Source: Arthrobacter sp. 131MFCol6.1
GTDB lineage: Bacteria; Actinomycetota; Actinomycetes; Actinomycetales; Micrococcaceae
DNA length: 64,000 nucleotides
Assembly (NCBI RefSeq): GCF_000374925.1
Contig: NZ_KB895545.1
Location: 1-64,000 of the forward strand
Direction of reading: 5' to 3'
Positions 52,006 through 62,349 of this stretch are shown piece by piece. How positions within the stretch are numbered: the first letter of the stretch is position 1; every line of letters begins with the position of its first letter. Position numbers and translations under genes: made by a program. Under the pieces are notes generated by a model. That model ran no database searches and had not been told where the DNA came from. It was given only the letters and a program-made list of their open reading frames with translations.

Positions 52006-52581
52006 TTACTTGGACGGGACGAACAGCTGCTGGCCGGGCATGACACCCGCGGCGTCCAGATTGTTCAGCTGCACGATGTCCGCCACGACGTCGCGGGGAT
52101 CGCGCTCCGGAGCCACCGACCCCGCAATGGCCCAGAGGGACTCCCCCGGCTGCACTGTGACGGAAACGGTCGGCGTCACCGAGAGCTGGTCCGCGGAATC
52201 TGCCGCCTTGGCGGGAGCGTTGAGGAATCCGCTGAAGGACAGGATAAACGCCGCCAGCAGGATCAGGGGGACACCGAAAAAGACCAAGCGTCCGCGCCGG
52301 GTGAGCCGCAGCGGCGGCTGCTTCGGCCGGCCGGCGGAAACCGCGCCCGTGGCCCCTTGCGGCGCCTGCGACGTCGCGGACGTGCGGCGCCTGGCATTGA
52401 GCGGGTACACGTTGCCGTAACGGGAACTGCCCTGGCCCATACCGCTTTGGCTGATGCCACCGTGTCCGATGCTTCCGTGTCCGATGCTGCGGCGATCCGC
52501 CGCGCCGCCCGGAACAACACCTCGGCGGCGGGTCGTGATGCCCTGAATGCTAGTGCCGTGAAACGCGCTTGAAACTGACAT
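52006..52581 (-). CDS. LysM-domain membrane protein, probable SOS-induced cell-division inhibitor
   Basis: 191 residues. A disordered cytosolic region (1-95), one membrane helix (about 98-120, LVFFGVPLILLAAFILSFSG), then an external LysM domain (about 140-189, VTVQPGESLWAIAG to LFVPSK). ATG at 52581 has GGAGGG 9 bases upstream; the longer frame reading upstream is disfavoured. It is divergent from lexA with two SOS boxes between, the layout of mycobacterial ChiZ (Rv2719c), corynebacterial DivS and Bacillus YneA, all SOS-induced division inhibitors. The function is inferred from that layout and the shared domains. Confidence 0.82.
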   Translation of the reverse strand: MSVSSAFHGTSIQGITTRRRGVVPGGAADRRSIGHGSIGHGGISQSGMGQGSSRYGNVYPLNARRRTSATSQAPQGATGAVSAGRPKQPPLRLTRRGRLVFFGVPLILLAAFILSFSGFLNAPAKAADSADQLSVTPTVSVTVQPGESLWAIAGSVAPERDPRDVVADIVQLNNLDAAGVMPGQQLFVPSK

Positions 52582-52696
52582 GAACTGAGCCCTCCTGGAC
52601 CATAGTTGCCGCCCGGCGTACTCACGTACTCGCCGCCAACCGGCCGAACCTTCGAACATAGAACCGAACATCGCTTGCGAACCCAGATCAGCGAAG

Positions 52697-52712
52697 TCGA
52701 ACACATATTCGA
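52697..52712. promoter_or_regulatory. LexA (SOS) box near the LysM gene
   Basis: TCGAACACATATTCGA matches TCGAAC-N4-GTTCGA with one mismatch. It is about 115 bases upstream of the LysM start and 180 bases upstream of lexA. Confidence 0.88.
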
Positions 52713-52763
52713 ATCTTGCTGGTTCTGTTTTAGCACTTACTAACGAACGATGTCGAGACTCGC

Positions 52764-52779
52764 TAGAACAAATGTTTGA
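52764..52779. promoter_or_regulatory. second LexA (SOS) box near lexA
   Basis: TAGAACAAATGTTTGA has two mismatches to the SOS consensus but keeps GAAC-N4-GTT. It lies 52 bases from the first box and nearer lexA, so it probably gives autoregulation. Confidence 0.75.
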
Positions 52780-52892
52780 AAAAGGTCTGCGGCTGGCCTA
52801 TTTTTGAGGGACAGGACAACCGCTTTGAACTCCCGAGGGAATTCATTCGTAGTTGATCAGCAGGGTCTGACATTTCAGGCCGGAAGTTCCCG

Positions 52893-53690
52893 GTGACAGC
52901 AGCCACGGCAGCCGGGCGGAACGGAAAGGCATTGGCGAACATGGCAGCACAAGCCACCGGCGGCAGGGCCACCCCACGGAGCCCGCAGCCCGCCCGGGCC
53001 CCCAAGAGCCTCACCGTCCGGCAAAAGAAAATCCTGGAGACCATCCAGCGGTCCGTCACGGACAAGGGCTACCCGCCGTCGATGCGCGAGATCGGCGACA
53101 CCGTCGGTCTCGCCAGCCTCTCGAGCGTGACCCACCAGCTCTCCCAGCTTGAGAAACTTGGCTACCTGCGGCGTGATCCGAAGCGGCCCCGGGCCATGGA
53201 AGTGCTCATGCCGTTGACCCTGGACGAGGGAACCACGCCGATATCGGGGATCGAGAAATCCAGTCCCTTGCGGGCCGTGGGCGGCCTGTCGGTAACCGAG
53301 CTCGCCAGCGCCACTGACACGGCAATGGTGCCGTTCGTCGGACGCATCGCCGCCGGCGGGCCGATTCTCGCGGACCAGGTGGTGGAGGACGTCATGCCGC
53401 TGCCCCGCCAGCTCGTGGGCCATGGCGAACTCTTCATGCTCAAGGTCGCTGGCGATTCAATGATCGACGCCGCCATCTGCGACGGCGACTGGGTGGTTGT
53501 CCGCCGCCAGGGTGATGCCCTGAACGGCGACATCGTGGCCGCCCTGCTGGACGACGAAGCCACGGTCAAGACATTCCGCCAGCGGGACGGCCACACCTGG
53601 CTGCTGCCGCAAAACACCCAGTACGAGCCCATCCTCGGCGACCACGCCGTCATCATGGGCAAAGTCGTCTCGGTACTGCGCTCCCTCTAA
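52893..53690 (+). CDS. lexA: LexA repressor
   Basis: SOS repressor that self-cleaves with RecA filaments. 265 residues from GTG (GGAAG 7 bases upstream); ATG at 52941 would give 249. Winged-helix domain about 39-100 ([20 protein letters not shown]), cleavage site Ala154-Gly155 in GRIAAGGP, catalytic Ser189 ([10 protein letters not shown]) and Lys226 (DEATVKTF). Two SOS boxes lie upstream. Convergent with dinG; an imperfect GC hairpin at about 53720-53795 may end both. Confidence 0.97.
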   Translation: MTAATAAGRNGKALANMAAQATGGRATPRSPQPARAPKSLTVRQKKILETIQRSVTDKGYPPSMREIGDTVGLASLSSVTHQLSQLEKLGYLRRDPKRPRAMEVLMPLTLDEGTTPISGIEKSSPLRAVGGLSVTELASATDTAMVPFVGRIAAGGPILADQVVEDVMPLPRQLVGHGELFMLKVAGDSMIDAAICDGDWVVVRRQGDALNGDIVAALLDDEATVKTFRQRDGHTWLLPQNTQYEPILGDHAVIMGKVVSVLRSL

Positions 53691-53797
53691 ACCGCGTTCC
53701 CTCTAAGCTGCGCTCCCCTTAGCCATCCGGGGCCAGGCCGCCAGTAGCGGCCACCCCGCGCGGAGTTCCGGCGCAGGGTGGCGGGCCGGCCTGGGGT

Positions 53798-55927
53798 TTA
53801 GTCTTTCGCGGAGTCCTTCGCCAGGCGCTTCAGGGCCGCCATGGCTATCGATGAATCGGTGGTGGGCCAGAACGGCGGCAGCGCGGCGCGCAGGAAGCCG
53901 CCGTAGCGCTCCGTGGAGAGCCGCGAATCCAGCACTGCCACCACGCCTTTATCCGAGGTCGAACGGATCAGCCTTCCGGCGCCCTGCGCGAGGCGGATGG
54001 CGGCATGCGTGGCCGAGACGGCCATGAAGCCATTGCCGCCGGCCTGGGCCACGGCCCGCGAACGTGCCGTCATCAGCGGGTCGTCCGGCCGCGGGAAGGG
54101 AATCCGGTCGATGACCACCAGCCGGCAGGACACGCCAGGGACGTCGACGCCCTGCCAGAGCGACATGGTGCCGAACAAACACGTGTCGGGCTCGTCGGCG
54201 AACTGCCGCACGAGCGCCGTCATGGTCGACTCCCCCTGGCACAGGATGCTGAGGCCCAGCCGGGGCCGCATGGCCTCGGCTGCTTCCTCGGCCGCACGCC
54301 GCGAGGAGAACAGGCACAGCGCACCGCCGCCGGACGCGCGGATCAGCTTCTCGAGTTCGTCCAAAGCCTCGGGGGACGTTCCGCGGCCGGGTTTGGGCAG
54401 GTGCCTGGCGACGTAGAGGATGCCCTGCTTCGGGTAGTCGAACGGGGATCCGACGTCGACGCCGGTCCAGCTTGGGGCGCCGTTGCCAACCAGGCCCAGG
54501 CCTCCGGCGGCGGGTTCGAAGGCAGCGCCGATGGCCAGTGTGGCCGAGGTCAGGATGACGGTGTGGTCCGCGAACAGGCCTTCGCGCAACCGTCCTGCGA
54601 CGCTCAGCGGGGCGACATTGATCAAGGCCGGCGCGCTCTCGTCCGGCTGTGAGTAGCCCTGTGCCGGGTCGAAGCTGCTGTTGCGGGAGAACCACACGAC
54701 TTCGCGGTTTTCGCGTGCGGCCAGGAGGCGTTCACAGAGTTCCAGGATGACCATGAGGCGTGAGCGGGCAAGCTGGCGTCCGCCGTCGGCCGTTGCGGAG
54801 CTGTCCCCCTTGGAATCGGACAGGGCGGCGCGGCACGCGTCGCGCAGCTGATCGATGCAGTCCAGCTGCTCGCTGTTCAGGCCATTGGGCATCAGCCCGC
54901 TGGGGACGCCGTCGATGGCCAGCTCCAGGTGGGCAGCGGCATTGTTCAGCGCATCCACGGTGATGCCCGTGTGCTTCCGGGCCCCGGACGCGGCGGCGTG
55001 CACCATCGCCACGGAGAGCTGGCCCGAGACCGCGCCCGTGACGCGGTCCTGGAGTTCGTGCGCCTCATCCACCACCACAACGTCGTACTCGGGCAGCACC
55101 GCCAGGCCTTCGAAGGCGCTGACGGCGAGCATGGCGTGGTTGGTGACCACGACGTCGGCGTCGGCGGCGTTCTGCCGTGCCAGCTCGCTGAAGCATTCGG
55201 CCGCGAGCGGGCATTTCTGCGCGCCGAGGCACTCCATGGAGGTGACCGAGACCTGGCGCCAGGCCCGGTCCGTGACGCCGGGCATGAGCTCGTCACGGTC
55301 CCCCGTCGCGGTCTCCTCGGCCCATTCGCGCAGGCGGACGACTTCCTTGCCCAGCTGGGAGGACGGCCCGCCCAGTGCGGCGGCGAAATGCGGCACGCTG
55401 GTGTCCTCGCCAAGGGAAAACAGCTGTCCCTCGGAAGGTTCTTCGGACGGGAAGCCGCCCTCGAGTTTGTGCCGGCAGACGTAGTTGGACCGGCCCTTGA
55501 CCAGGGCGACCTTGACGGGCCGTTCCAGGGCAGGCGTGATGGTCTTGAGCAGCCTGGGCAGGTCGCGGCCCACGATCTGGGTCTGCAGCGCCAGGGTGGC
55601 GGTGGAGACCAGGGTGGGTTTGTTGCTGGTCAGCGAATGCGCGATCAGCGGAATCAGGTAGGCCAGGGACTTGCCGGTGCCGGTGCCGGCCTGGACCAGC
55701 AGGTGGTCGCCGCTGTCGATCGCGCGCGCCACCTGCCGGGCCATTTCGTGCTGGCCATCGCGGCTCTGCCCGCCCATGCCGGACACGGCACGGTCGAGCA
55801 GTTTAACCACAAATTCCTCGCCGGCCGCGCCGGCAACCGAACCGGCATCAGGCTCGGCCGATCCACCATCGGCTGGATCGGCGTCGGCTGGTTCGGCGTC
55901 AGCCTTGGTCACCGCAGCCTCAGTCAT
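53798..55927 (-). CDS. dinG: DinG-family ATP-dependent DNA helicase
   Basis: 709 residues, XPD/DinG-like superfamily 2. Walker A QAGTGTGKSLAYL, DEAH box VVVVDEAHELQDR, motif VI QGAGRLIRSTSDKG. Cysteines in NYVCRHKLEG, MECLGAQKC and LAAECF are spaced for the 4Fe-4S cluster of the family. It unwinds 5'-3', including R-loops and G-quadruplexes in E. coli. ATG at 55927 overlaps the hflX stop by 8 bases (ATGACTGA). No SOS box is directly upstream. Confidence 0.93.
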   Translation of the reverse strand: MTEAAVTKADAEPADADPADGGSAEPDAGSVAGAAGEEFVVKLLDRAVSGMGGQSRDGQHEMARQVARAIDSGDHLLVQAGTGTGKSLAYLIPLIAHSLTSNKPTLVSTATLALQTQIVGRDLPRLLKTITPALERPVKVALVKGRSNYVCRHKLEGGFPSEEPSEGQLFSLGEDTSVPHFAAALGGPSSQLGKEVVRLREWAEETATGDRDELMPGVTDRAWRQVSVTSMECLGAQKCPLAAECFSELARQNAADADVVVTNHAMLAVSAFEGLAVLPEYDVVVVDEAHELQDRVTGAVSGQLSVAMVHAAASGARKHTGITVDALNNAAAHLELAIDGVPSGLMPNGLNSEQLDCIDQLRDACRAALSDSKGDSSATADGGRQLARSRLMVILELCERLLAARENREVVWFSRNSSFDPAQGYSQPDESAPALINVAPLSVAGRLREGLFADHTVILTSATLAIGAAFEPAAGGLGLVGNGAPSWTGVDVGSPFDYPKQGILYVARHLPKPGRGTSPEALDELEKLIRASGGGALCLFSSRRAAEEAAEAMRPRLGLSILCQGESTMTALVRQFADEPDTCLFGTMSLWQGVDVPGVSCRLVVIDRIPFPRPDDPLMTARSRAVAQAGGNGFMAVSATHAAIRLAQGAGRLIRSTSDKGVVAVLDSRLSTERYGGFLRAALPPFWPTTDSSIAMAALKRLAKDSAKD

Positions 55928-57524
55928 TGCTGATGAAGGGATCCAGTTCGGCGGCGAGTCCTTCACGCACCATCACCACGGCACGAGTCCCGGTTTCCTC
56001 GTGGTCGAGGCTGAGGATCTCGGCGTCCGTCTCGTGGAGCTTACTGAGCAGATCCCCGCGGTTGTACGGGATCAGCAGTTCAAGCTTCACGCTGGGCCGC
56101 GGAATGCCGTCGCTGATGGCCTTGAGCAGTTCCGGAATGCCTTCGCCGGTGCGGGCCGAGACCACGACGTGGCGCGGCTCGCGCTGCTTGAGCCGTTCGA
56201 CCACGAACGGGTCAGCGGCGTCGGCCTTGTTCAGGACAATGATTTCCGGAACCTTTCGCGCGTCGACTTCGCTGAAAACCGTCCGGACAGCGGCGATCTG
56301 GCCTTCCGGATCCGGGTGCGAGACGTCCACGACATGCAGGATCAGGTCGGAGTCGGCCACCTCTTCCAGCGTGGAGCGGAATGCCTCCACGAGCTGGGTG
56401 GGCAGGGAACGGACAAAGCCCACGGTGTCGGCCAGGGTGTATCCCAGCCCGTCAGCGGTTTCGGCCTTGCGGACGGTGGGGTCCAGGGTGGCGAACAGGG
56501 CGTTTTCCACCAGCACCCCCGCGTCGGTCAACCGGTTCAGCAGCGAGGACTTCCCGGCGTTGGTGTACCCGGCGATCGCCACCGAGGGCACGGCGTTACG
56601 ACGGCGGTTGGCCCGCTTCGTTTCCCGGGCAGGCTTCATGGCGGCGATTTCGCGCCGCAGCTTGGCCATCCGGGTGCGGATCCGGCGGCGGTCCAGTTCG
56701 ATCTTGGTCTCACCGGGGCCACGCGAGCCCATGCCGGCACCGGCGCCGCCCACCTGGCCACCGGCCTGGCGGGACATCGATTCACCCCAGCCGCGCAGGC
56801 GCGGGAGCAGGTATTCGAGCTGGGCGAGCTCCACCTGCGCCTTGCCTTCACGGCTCTTGGCGTGCTGGGCGAAGATGTCCAGGATCAGCGCTGTACGGTC
56901 AATGACCTTGACCTTGACGATGTCCTCCAGGCCGCGCCGCTGGGACGGGGCCAACTCGGCGTCGACGACGACAGTGTCGGCGCCGGTGGACATCACGATG
57001 GCTTTCAGTTCCTGCGCCTTGCCGGAGCCGAGGAAGGTCCCGGGATCGGGCTTGGCGCGCCGCTGGACGAGCCCGTCGAGGACCTCGGAGCCGGCTGTCT
57101 CAGCGAGGGCGGCAAGTTCACGCAGGGAGTTCTCGGCGTCCGCGAGGGTGCCCTCGGTCCAGAGGCCGGCCAGGACGACGCGCTCAAGGCGCAACTGCCG
57201 GTATTCGACCTCGGTGACGTCTTCGAGCTCGGTGGACAGGCCAGCCTTGCGGCGCAGCGCGTGGCGTTCCTCAAGGTCCTGCTGGTCGCCGTCGAAGTTG
57301 GTGTACACCTCGTCCAGGCGGGAGATGGCCTGTGCCTTGCCGAGCACCGACGTCGGGCCGCCGGTACCGGCACCGGCGGCGGTGGCGGTGCCGTGGCTGG
57401 TGCCGCCGCCGCGGCCTGGGGCGGGGGTGTCCTTGGAAAGGATCCGGTCGATTACAGCTTGGATCTCCTCAGGGCTCATGTCCTGGGCTGCTGAATCGGG
57501 TCCGGTGTTGGGGTGGCTGGTCAT
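55920..57524 (-). CDS. hflX: GTPase HflX
   Basis: Ribosome-associated GTPase that splits stalled 70S ribosomes under stress. 534 residues. The HflX N-terminal domain (PDPGTFLGSGKAQELKAIV), a coiled coil, the GSRGPGETKIELDRRRIR motif, then the G domain: G1 GYTNAGKSSL, G3 DTVGFVRSLP, G4 NKAD. Start ATG at 57524 after AAAGGAG. Co-transcribed with dinG. Confidence 0.95.
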   Translation of the reverse strand: MTSHPNTGPDSAAQDMSPEEIQAVIDRILSKDTPAPGRGGGTSHGTATAAGAGTGGPTSVLGKAQAISRLDEVYTNFDGDQQDLEERHALRRKAGLSTELEDVTEVEYRQLRLERVVLAGLWTEGTLADAENSLRELAALAETAGSEVLDGLVQRRAKPDPGTFLGSGKAQELKAIVMSTGADTVVVDAELAPSQRRGLEDIVKVKVIDRTALILDIFAQHAKSREGKAQVELAQLEYLLPRLRGWGESMSRQAGGQVGGAGAGMGSRGPGETKIELDRRRIRTRMAKLRREIAAMKPARETKRANRRRNAVPSVAIAGYTNAGKSSLLNRLTDAGVLVENALFATLDPTVRKAETADGLGYTLADTVGFVRSLPTQLVEAFRSTLEEVADSDLILHVVDVSHPDPEGQIAAVRTVFSEVDARKVPEIIVLNKADAADPFVVERLKQREPRHVVVSARTGEGIPELLKAISDGIPRPSVKLELLIPYNRGDLLSKLHETDAEILSLDHEETGTRAVVMVREGLAAELDPFISND

Positions 57525-58023
57525 GGTCTCCTTTAAGGGTTCGGCTCTTTCAGAATAGTGCCGATTGCTGCTCTGTGGGGCGGTATTCGCGCTGGGCTGA
57601 CGGCGGGGGGTCATGCAGGCCTCCTGGAATGCCCGCGGCAACGGTGCCGGGGCGGGGCTGGCTCCGTCCGGAGCTATGGCTGGCTGAAGGGTAGAGGCGG
57701 CAGAAGCGCCTGGCTGTGGGACCACAGAATGTGGAGATCACAGTGAGGTAGGTGCCGTCCGCCAAGCCGGGCCAAGGAGCACGCTGCCAAAAGACACGGT
57801 GCTGGAAAGCGGCTGGATTCCAAGTGGTGCGGGCGCCAGCGGGTGAGAAAACTCACCCTTGCGATGGCGCACTCAGCCGAAGGCGTTTACCTGCGTCGCT
57901 CCGGGGACGGGACGGACCCGTGCCGGCTACTTGGAGATCAAGATCATGTTTCGTAGCGTAGCAGACGCCGGCGCTCCCGCCCGGTTTCCCATACGGGCTG
58001 GCCGCGAACTAATCTGGCCCATT
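57525..58023. other. intergenic region between hflX and methyltransferase gene
   Basis: About 500 bases with no convincing gene; the open frames here have poor codon use. GGGTGAG-AAAA-CTCACCC (57841-57858) is a perfect 7-bp stem, 4-base loop and TT, on either strand a possible RNA element or operator. TAATCT at 58010-58015, near the ATG at 58024, may be the -10 of a leaderless methyltransferase mRNA. Confidence 0.5.
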
Positions 58024-58638
58024 ATGGAGTCTGCACACTATTTCAGCGCCCAGCCGGCCGGGCCGTTCACCCGCAAGCCGCTCACCGTGGATCTTGCCGG
58101 TGAGACGCGCCGGTTGCAGACGTCCTCGGGGATCTTCAGCCCGGACGGGATCGACAAGGGGACGGCGGTGCTGCTCGCCGACGTCCCGGCGCCGTCGCCG
58201 CAGGGCAACCTGCTGGATATCGGCTGCGGCTGGGGACCGATCGCCCTGACTATGGCCCTGCGGGCACCGCACGCACAGGTCTACGCGGTGGACGTGAACG
58301 AACGTTGCGTGACCCTGACCAACGAAAACGCCGGCCTGTTGGGGCTGAACAATGTAACCGCCAGCACGCCAGACGCCGTCGACCCCGAACTGCGCTTTGA
58401 CACCATCTGGTCCAACCCGCCGATCAGGATCGGCAAGGATGAGCTCCACGCCCTCCTGCGCCTGTGGATTCCCAGGCTGGCACCGGGCGGATCGGCCTGG
58501 CTCGTGGTCCAGAAGAACCTCGGCTCGGACTCGCTGCAGCGCTGGCTCTCGGCGGAGCTCGACTCCAGCTTCAGCGTGACCCGGGAGAGCACGTCGAAGT
58601 CGTTCCGGATCCTTCGAATCAGGAAAGCGTCCCGCTAG
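58024..58638 (+). CDS. RsmC-like class I SAM methyltransferase
   Basis: 204 residues. Motif I LLDIGCGWGPIALTMALR, and NPPIR (WSNPPIRIGKDEL) as the NPPY-type motif of base N-methyltransferases. It matches the C-terminal half of RsmC/RlmG (16S or 23S guanine N2), so likely methylates rRNA. ATG at 58024; the frame runs on upstream. It is convergent with dapF and their coding ends overlap by 20 bases. Confidence 0.85.
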   Translation: MESAHYFSAQPAGPFTRKPLTVDLAGETRRLQTSSGIFSPDGIDKGTAVLLADVPAPSPQGNLLDIGCGWGPIALTMALRAPHAQVYAVDVNERCVTLTNENAGLLGLNNVTASTPDAVDPELRFDTIWSNPPIRIGKDELHALLRLWIPRLAPGGSAWLVVQKNLGSDSLQRWLSAELDSSFSVTRESTSKSFRILRIRKASR

Positions 58639-59572
58639 CGACGATCACGGCCGGGCCGCTGAGTTCGACGTGTTCGTGCCCCTCCGGGCCCAGGAAGAAT
58701 TTCACGCCGACGACGCCGCCGGGGACGTGGACGTTCCACGCGTCCGGTGCGCCCTGGCCGGCCCAGTGGCGAATCGCGACGGCAGCAGCGCAGGCGCCCG
58801 TGCCGCATGACTGGGTCTCCCCCACCCCGCGTTCGTGGACCCGCATGGTGATGGTGCCGGTGCCGTCGTGGACCAGTGGTTCGGACGGCACAACGAATTC
58901 GACGTTGGTGCCGTGCGGCGGCGTCGGGTCCACGCGGGGGGCCGTGAACAGCTGCGTGGCTTCCAGTTCGGCCGTTTCGGCCAGGGCCACGACGGTGTGC
59001 GGGTTGCCCATGCTGACGGAGAGGGCGGGGCGCGCGACTTCGAGCCCGTCGGCGCTGACGAGCGAATCCATGGCCCGCGCCGTCGCCTCGCCCGGGAAAA
59101 TGAACTCCCAGGGGCCCATGTCCACGGCGTAGCCCGCAGCTGTCCGGACGATCGTCTTGGCACCGCCCCGGGTTCCAATGACGAGGGATTCGCCGGCCGG
59201 CAGGTCCACGAGGCCTTCGGCGATGAGGAAGTGCACAAAGACGCGGACTCCGTTGCCGCACATCTCAGAGAGCGAGCCGTCGCCGTTGCGGTAGTCCATG
59301 AACCACTCGGCGTCGGGGTGCGCGGTCAGCAAATCCTGTCCCTCGGGCAGGAGCCGCGAAGGCACGGCGCGGATCAGGCCGTCGCCGCCGATGCCGCGGT
59401 GCCGGTCGCAGAGCGCCGCGACGTGCTCCGGGCTGAGCTCGAGCGCGCCGTTGGGGTCTGCGATCAGGACAAAGTCGTTGCCCGTTCCGTGGCCTTTGGA
59501 AAACTTCAGACCGCTCAGGGGTGCGGTATCGCCGGCAGTACGGTCAGCGGCTACGGCTTGGGATTCGTCCAT
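58619..59572 (-). CDS. dapF: diaminopimelate epimerase
   Basis: LL- to meso-diaminopimelate for lysine and cell wall. 317 residues. Catalytic cysteines are in MCGNGVRVF and SCGTGACAAA; the start KFSKGHGTGNDFVLI is the family signature. ATG at 59572. Its stop lies 20 bases inside the end of the opposing methyltransferase gene. Confidence 0.95.
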   Translation of the reverse strand: MDESQAVAADRTAGDTAPLSGLKFSKGHGTGNDFVLIADPNGALELSPEHVAALCDRHRGIGGDGLIRAVPSRLLPEGQDLLTAHPDAEWFMDYRNGDGSLSEMCGNGVRVFVHFLIAEGLVDLPAGESLVIGTRGGAKTIVRTAAGYAVDMGPWEFIFPGEATARAMDSLVSADGLEVARPALSVSMGNPHTVVALAETAELEATQLFTAPRVDPTPPHGTNVEFVVPSEPLVHDGTGTITMRVHERGVGETQSCGTGACAAAVAIRHWAGQGAPDAWNVHVPGGVVGVKFFLGPEGHEHVELSGPAVIVASGTLS

Positions 59573-59623
59573 GCTCCAAGGTTACCGTTCCGTCCTGACC
59601 GCTCCGGTATCGTGACCCAAGCG

Positions 59624-60667
59624 CTACGCCGGAGGCGGAACCGGCGTCGCCCGGCAGAGGCCGGCGGCCTCGGCCACCAGATCAGGATCGTTCCAGCCCA
59701 GCCACGTGATCCGGGGATCCGCACGGAACCAGGTCAGCTGCCGGCGCGCGAACTGCCGGGTGGCGATGATGGTTTCGTCCGCGGCCTGCTCCAGGCTGGA
59801 GGCACCGTCGAGCACCCGGAGGAACTGGGCGTAGCCGAGGGCCCGTGGCGCGGTCCGGCCGTTGCGGAGTCCGGCGGCGTCCAGCCGGCGGACTTCGTCC
59901 AGTAGCCCCTGGTCGACCATTGCGTGGACCCGGTCGGCGAGGCGCCGCCGGAGCAGTTCCCGGTCCACCTCGAGTCCGATCTGGACGGCAGGCTGGAAGT
60001 ATTCGCGGGCCGGCATGAAGGAGCTGAATGGCCGCCCGGTGAGCTCGAAAACTTCCAAGGCTCGGATGATCCTGCGGTCGTCGCCGAGCCTGCCCGCGGA
60101 CACGGGGTCCACTGCTTCCAGCCGTTCCCGCAGGGGCGCAGGTCCCGCGGTGGCCAGTTCCGCCTCAAGCCGGCCGCGGATCTCCGGATCCGTGCCGGGG
60201 AACTCGAGGACGTCGAGGGCGGCGCGGACGTAGAGTCCGGAGCCGCCGGCCAGGATGGCCCGCTTGCCCCGCCCGTGGATGTCGGCGATCAACGCGCGGG
60301 CCTGCTGCTGGAAGTCCGAGACGCTCGCTTCCTCGGTCACGTCCAGAATGTCCAGCAGGTGGTGCGGCACACCGCGGCGCTCGGCCTCGGTGATCTTGGC
60401 GGTGCCGATATCCATGCCCCGGTAGAACTGCATCGAGTCGGCGTTGATGACTTCACCGTCGAGCTCGAGGGCGAGGGAGACTGCCAGGTCTGATTTGCCG
60501 GATCCCGTCGGCCCGACGACGGCGATCACCGGCGGCGCAACCGGCTGTGCCCCCGGCACCGCCGTATTTTGGGCAGTGTCCTGCTGGGCTGTGTCCTCGG
60601 CTGGTGTGGCCTGGGCTGGTGTGGCCTGGGTTGCTGCGTCGTGCGCGGCACCCTGCGGGCCGGGCAC
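59624..60667 (-). CDS. miaA: tRNA dimethylallyltransferase
   Basis: Adds dimethylallyl to A37 of tRNAs reading U-initial codons. 347 residues from a GTG at 60667, 4 bases after the miaB stop. The P-loop is [14 protein letters not shown], then [18 protein letters not shown]. The first 40 residues are a low-complexity tail with QATPA-type repeats encoded by direct repeats near 60598-60640. Works with MiaB, next upstream. Confidence 0.94.
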   Translation of the reverse strand: MPGPQGAAHDAATQATPAQATPAEDTAQQDTAQNTAVPGAQPVAPPVIAVVGPTGSGKSDLAVSLALELDGEVINADSMQFYRGMDIGTAKITEAERRGVPHHLLDILDVTEEASVSDFQQQARALIADIHGRGKRAILAGGSGLYVRAALDVLEFPGTDPEIRGRLEAELATAGPAPLRERLEAVDPVSAGRLGDDRRIIRALEVFELTGRPFSSFMPAREYFQPAVQIGLEVDRELLRRRLADRVHAMVDQGLLDEVRRLDAAGLRNGRTAPRALGYAQFLRVLDGASSLEQAADETIIATRQFARRQLTWFRADPRITWLGWNDPDLVAEAAGLCRATPVPPPA

Positions 60668-60671
60668 GGCG

Positions 60672-62282
60672 CTAACGGCCGCGGACCGGGAGGCTGGGCA
60701 TGCCCAGCGACACGCCGGAGGTGCCCTGCGCGCTGGTCTTGCCCGCGGGGCTGGCCGGGGCTCCGCAGGAATCTGCCTGCGAACGGTCCCAGGCGTCACC
60801 GGCACGGGACCGGCGCAGGCTGTAGTCCTCGGCCGAGGCAGGGTCCGAGACGAGGTGGAACGCCGCCGCCTCCGTGATGGTCACGGTCACCAGATCGCCG
60901 GGCCGGGGCACCTCGGCTCCCGCGGGCACGGAGAAGTGCACCAGCCGCTGGTCCTGGGACCGGCCGGAGAGGCGGTGGGTTTCCCCCGCCTTACGGCCCG
61001 ACTGGGCGGTCACCATGACTTCGACGCGACGGCCGAGCTGCCGGGCGTTTTCCTCTGCCGCAATCCGGTCCTGCAGGGCCGTGAGGCGCTCAAAGCGTTC
61101 CTGGACGACTGCCTTGGGCAGCTGGTCCGGCAGGTCCGCAGCGGGCGTGCCTGGTCGCTTCGAGTACTGGAAGGTGAAGGCGGTGGCGAACCGGGACTTC
61201 TCCACGACGTCGAGGGTGGCCTGGAAGTCCTCCTCGGTCTCGCCGGGGAACCCGACGATGATGTCCGTGGAGATGGCGGCGTGCGGGATCTTCTCGCGGA
61301 CCTTGTCCAGGATGCCGAGGAACTTGGTGGAGCGGTAGGACCGCTTCATGTCCTTGAGGACCTTGTCCGAGCCGGACTGCAGCGGCATGTGCAGCTGCGG
61401 CATGACGTTGGGGGTCTCGGCCATGGCGTCGATGACGTCGTCGGTGAAGGCGGCCGGGTGCGGGCTGGTGAACCGCACCCGCTCCAGGCCCGGGATGTCG
61501 CCGCACGCACGCAGCAGCTTGGAGAACGCCTGCCGGTCGCCGAATTCGACGCCGTAGGAGTTCACGTTCTGGCCCAGCAGTGTTACCTCGATGGCGCCGT
61601 CATCCACGAGCGCCTGGATTTCGGCCAGGATCTCGCCGGGGCGGCGGTCCTTTTCCTTGCCCCGCAGGGCCGGGACGATGCAGAAAGTGCAGGTGTTGTT
61701 GCAGCCCACGGAGATCGATACCCAGCCTGAGTAGACGGAGTCCCGCTTGGTGGGGAGGGTGGAGGGGAAGACGTCCAGCGATTCGAGGATCTCCAGCTGG
61801 GCCTCATTGTTGTGGCGGGCCCGGTCCAGCAGCGCCGGCAGGGCACCGACGTTGTGGGTGCCGAACACGGCGTCCACCCACGGGGCCTTCTTGAGGATGG
61901 TCTCCCGGTCCTTTTGCGCGAGACAGCCGCCGACGGCGATCTGCATTCCGGGGTTGGCTGCCTTGACCGGGGCGAGGATGCCGAGGTTGCCGTACAGCTT
62001 GTTGTCGGCGTTCTCCCGGACCGCGCAGGTGTTGAAGACCACGACGTCGGCCAATTCGCCGGCGGAGGGGACGTAGCCTGCGGCTTCCAGCATGCCGGCC
62101 ATCCGCTCGGAATCGTGCACGTTCATTTGGCAACCGAAAGTGCGCACCTGATAGGTGCGGGGCTGGGCCGGGGCGGGACTTTCCGGTGCGGAAACGGGGT
62201 CTGCGCTGGTTGCTGGCTGCACCGCCGGTGGCGCTGTTGGAGAAGTCGTGCCGGCTGCTGGGGAAGGAATGGTAAAACTCAC
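60672..62282 (-). CDS. miaB: tRNA-2-methylthio-N6-dimethylallyladenosine synthase
   Basis: Radical SAM methylthiotransferase at A37. 536 residues. UPF0004 cysteines are in [22 protein letters not shown] and [11 protein letters not shown]. The SAM cluster is CNNTCTFC; a TRAM domain follows near the C-terminus. N- and C-terminal ends are low complexity. GTG start at 62282 without clear ribosome site. Confidence 0.96.
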   Translation of the reverse strand: MSFTIPSPAAGTTSPTAPPAVQPATSADPVSAPESPAPAQPRTYQVRTFGCQMNVHDSERMAGMLEAAGYVPSAGELADVVVFNTCAVRENADNKLYGNLGILAPVKAANPGMQIAVGGCLAQKDRETILKKAPWVDAVFGTHNVGALPALLDRARHNNEAQLEILESLDVFPSTLPTKRDSVYSGWVSISVGCNNTCTFCIVPALRGKEKDRRPGEILAEIQALVDDGAIEVTLLGQNVNSYGVEFGDRQAFSKLLRACGDIPGLERVRFTSPHPAAFTDDVIDAMAETPNVMPQLHMPLQSGSDKVLKDMKRSYRSTKFLGILDKVREKIPHAAISTDIIVGFPGETEEDFQATLDVVEKSRFATAFTFQYSKRPGTPAADLPDQLPKAVVQERFERLTALQDRIAAEENARQLGRRVEVMVTAQSGRKAGETHRLSGRSQDQRLVHFSVPAGAEVPRPGDLVTVTITEAAAFHLVSDPASAEDYSLRRSRAGDAWDRSQADSCGAPASPAGKTSAQGTSGVSLGMPSLPVRGR

Positions 62283-62349
62283 CTGTTAAGGGTAACGGGT
62301 AAGGATAGCGGGCAGCGGCTGGTCCAGCGCAGACCCCCGCCCGGCGGCT

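Noticed and set aside
52658..52677. Third SOS-like site TCGAACATAGAACCGA
   Set aside because: The second half is a direct GAAC repeat rather than the inverted GTTCGA, so LexA dimer symmetry is missing.
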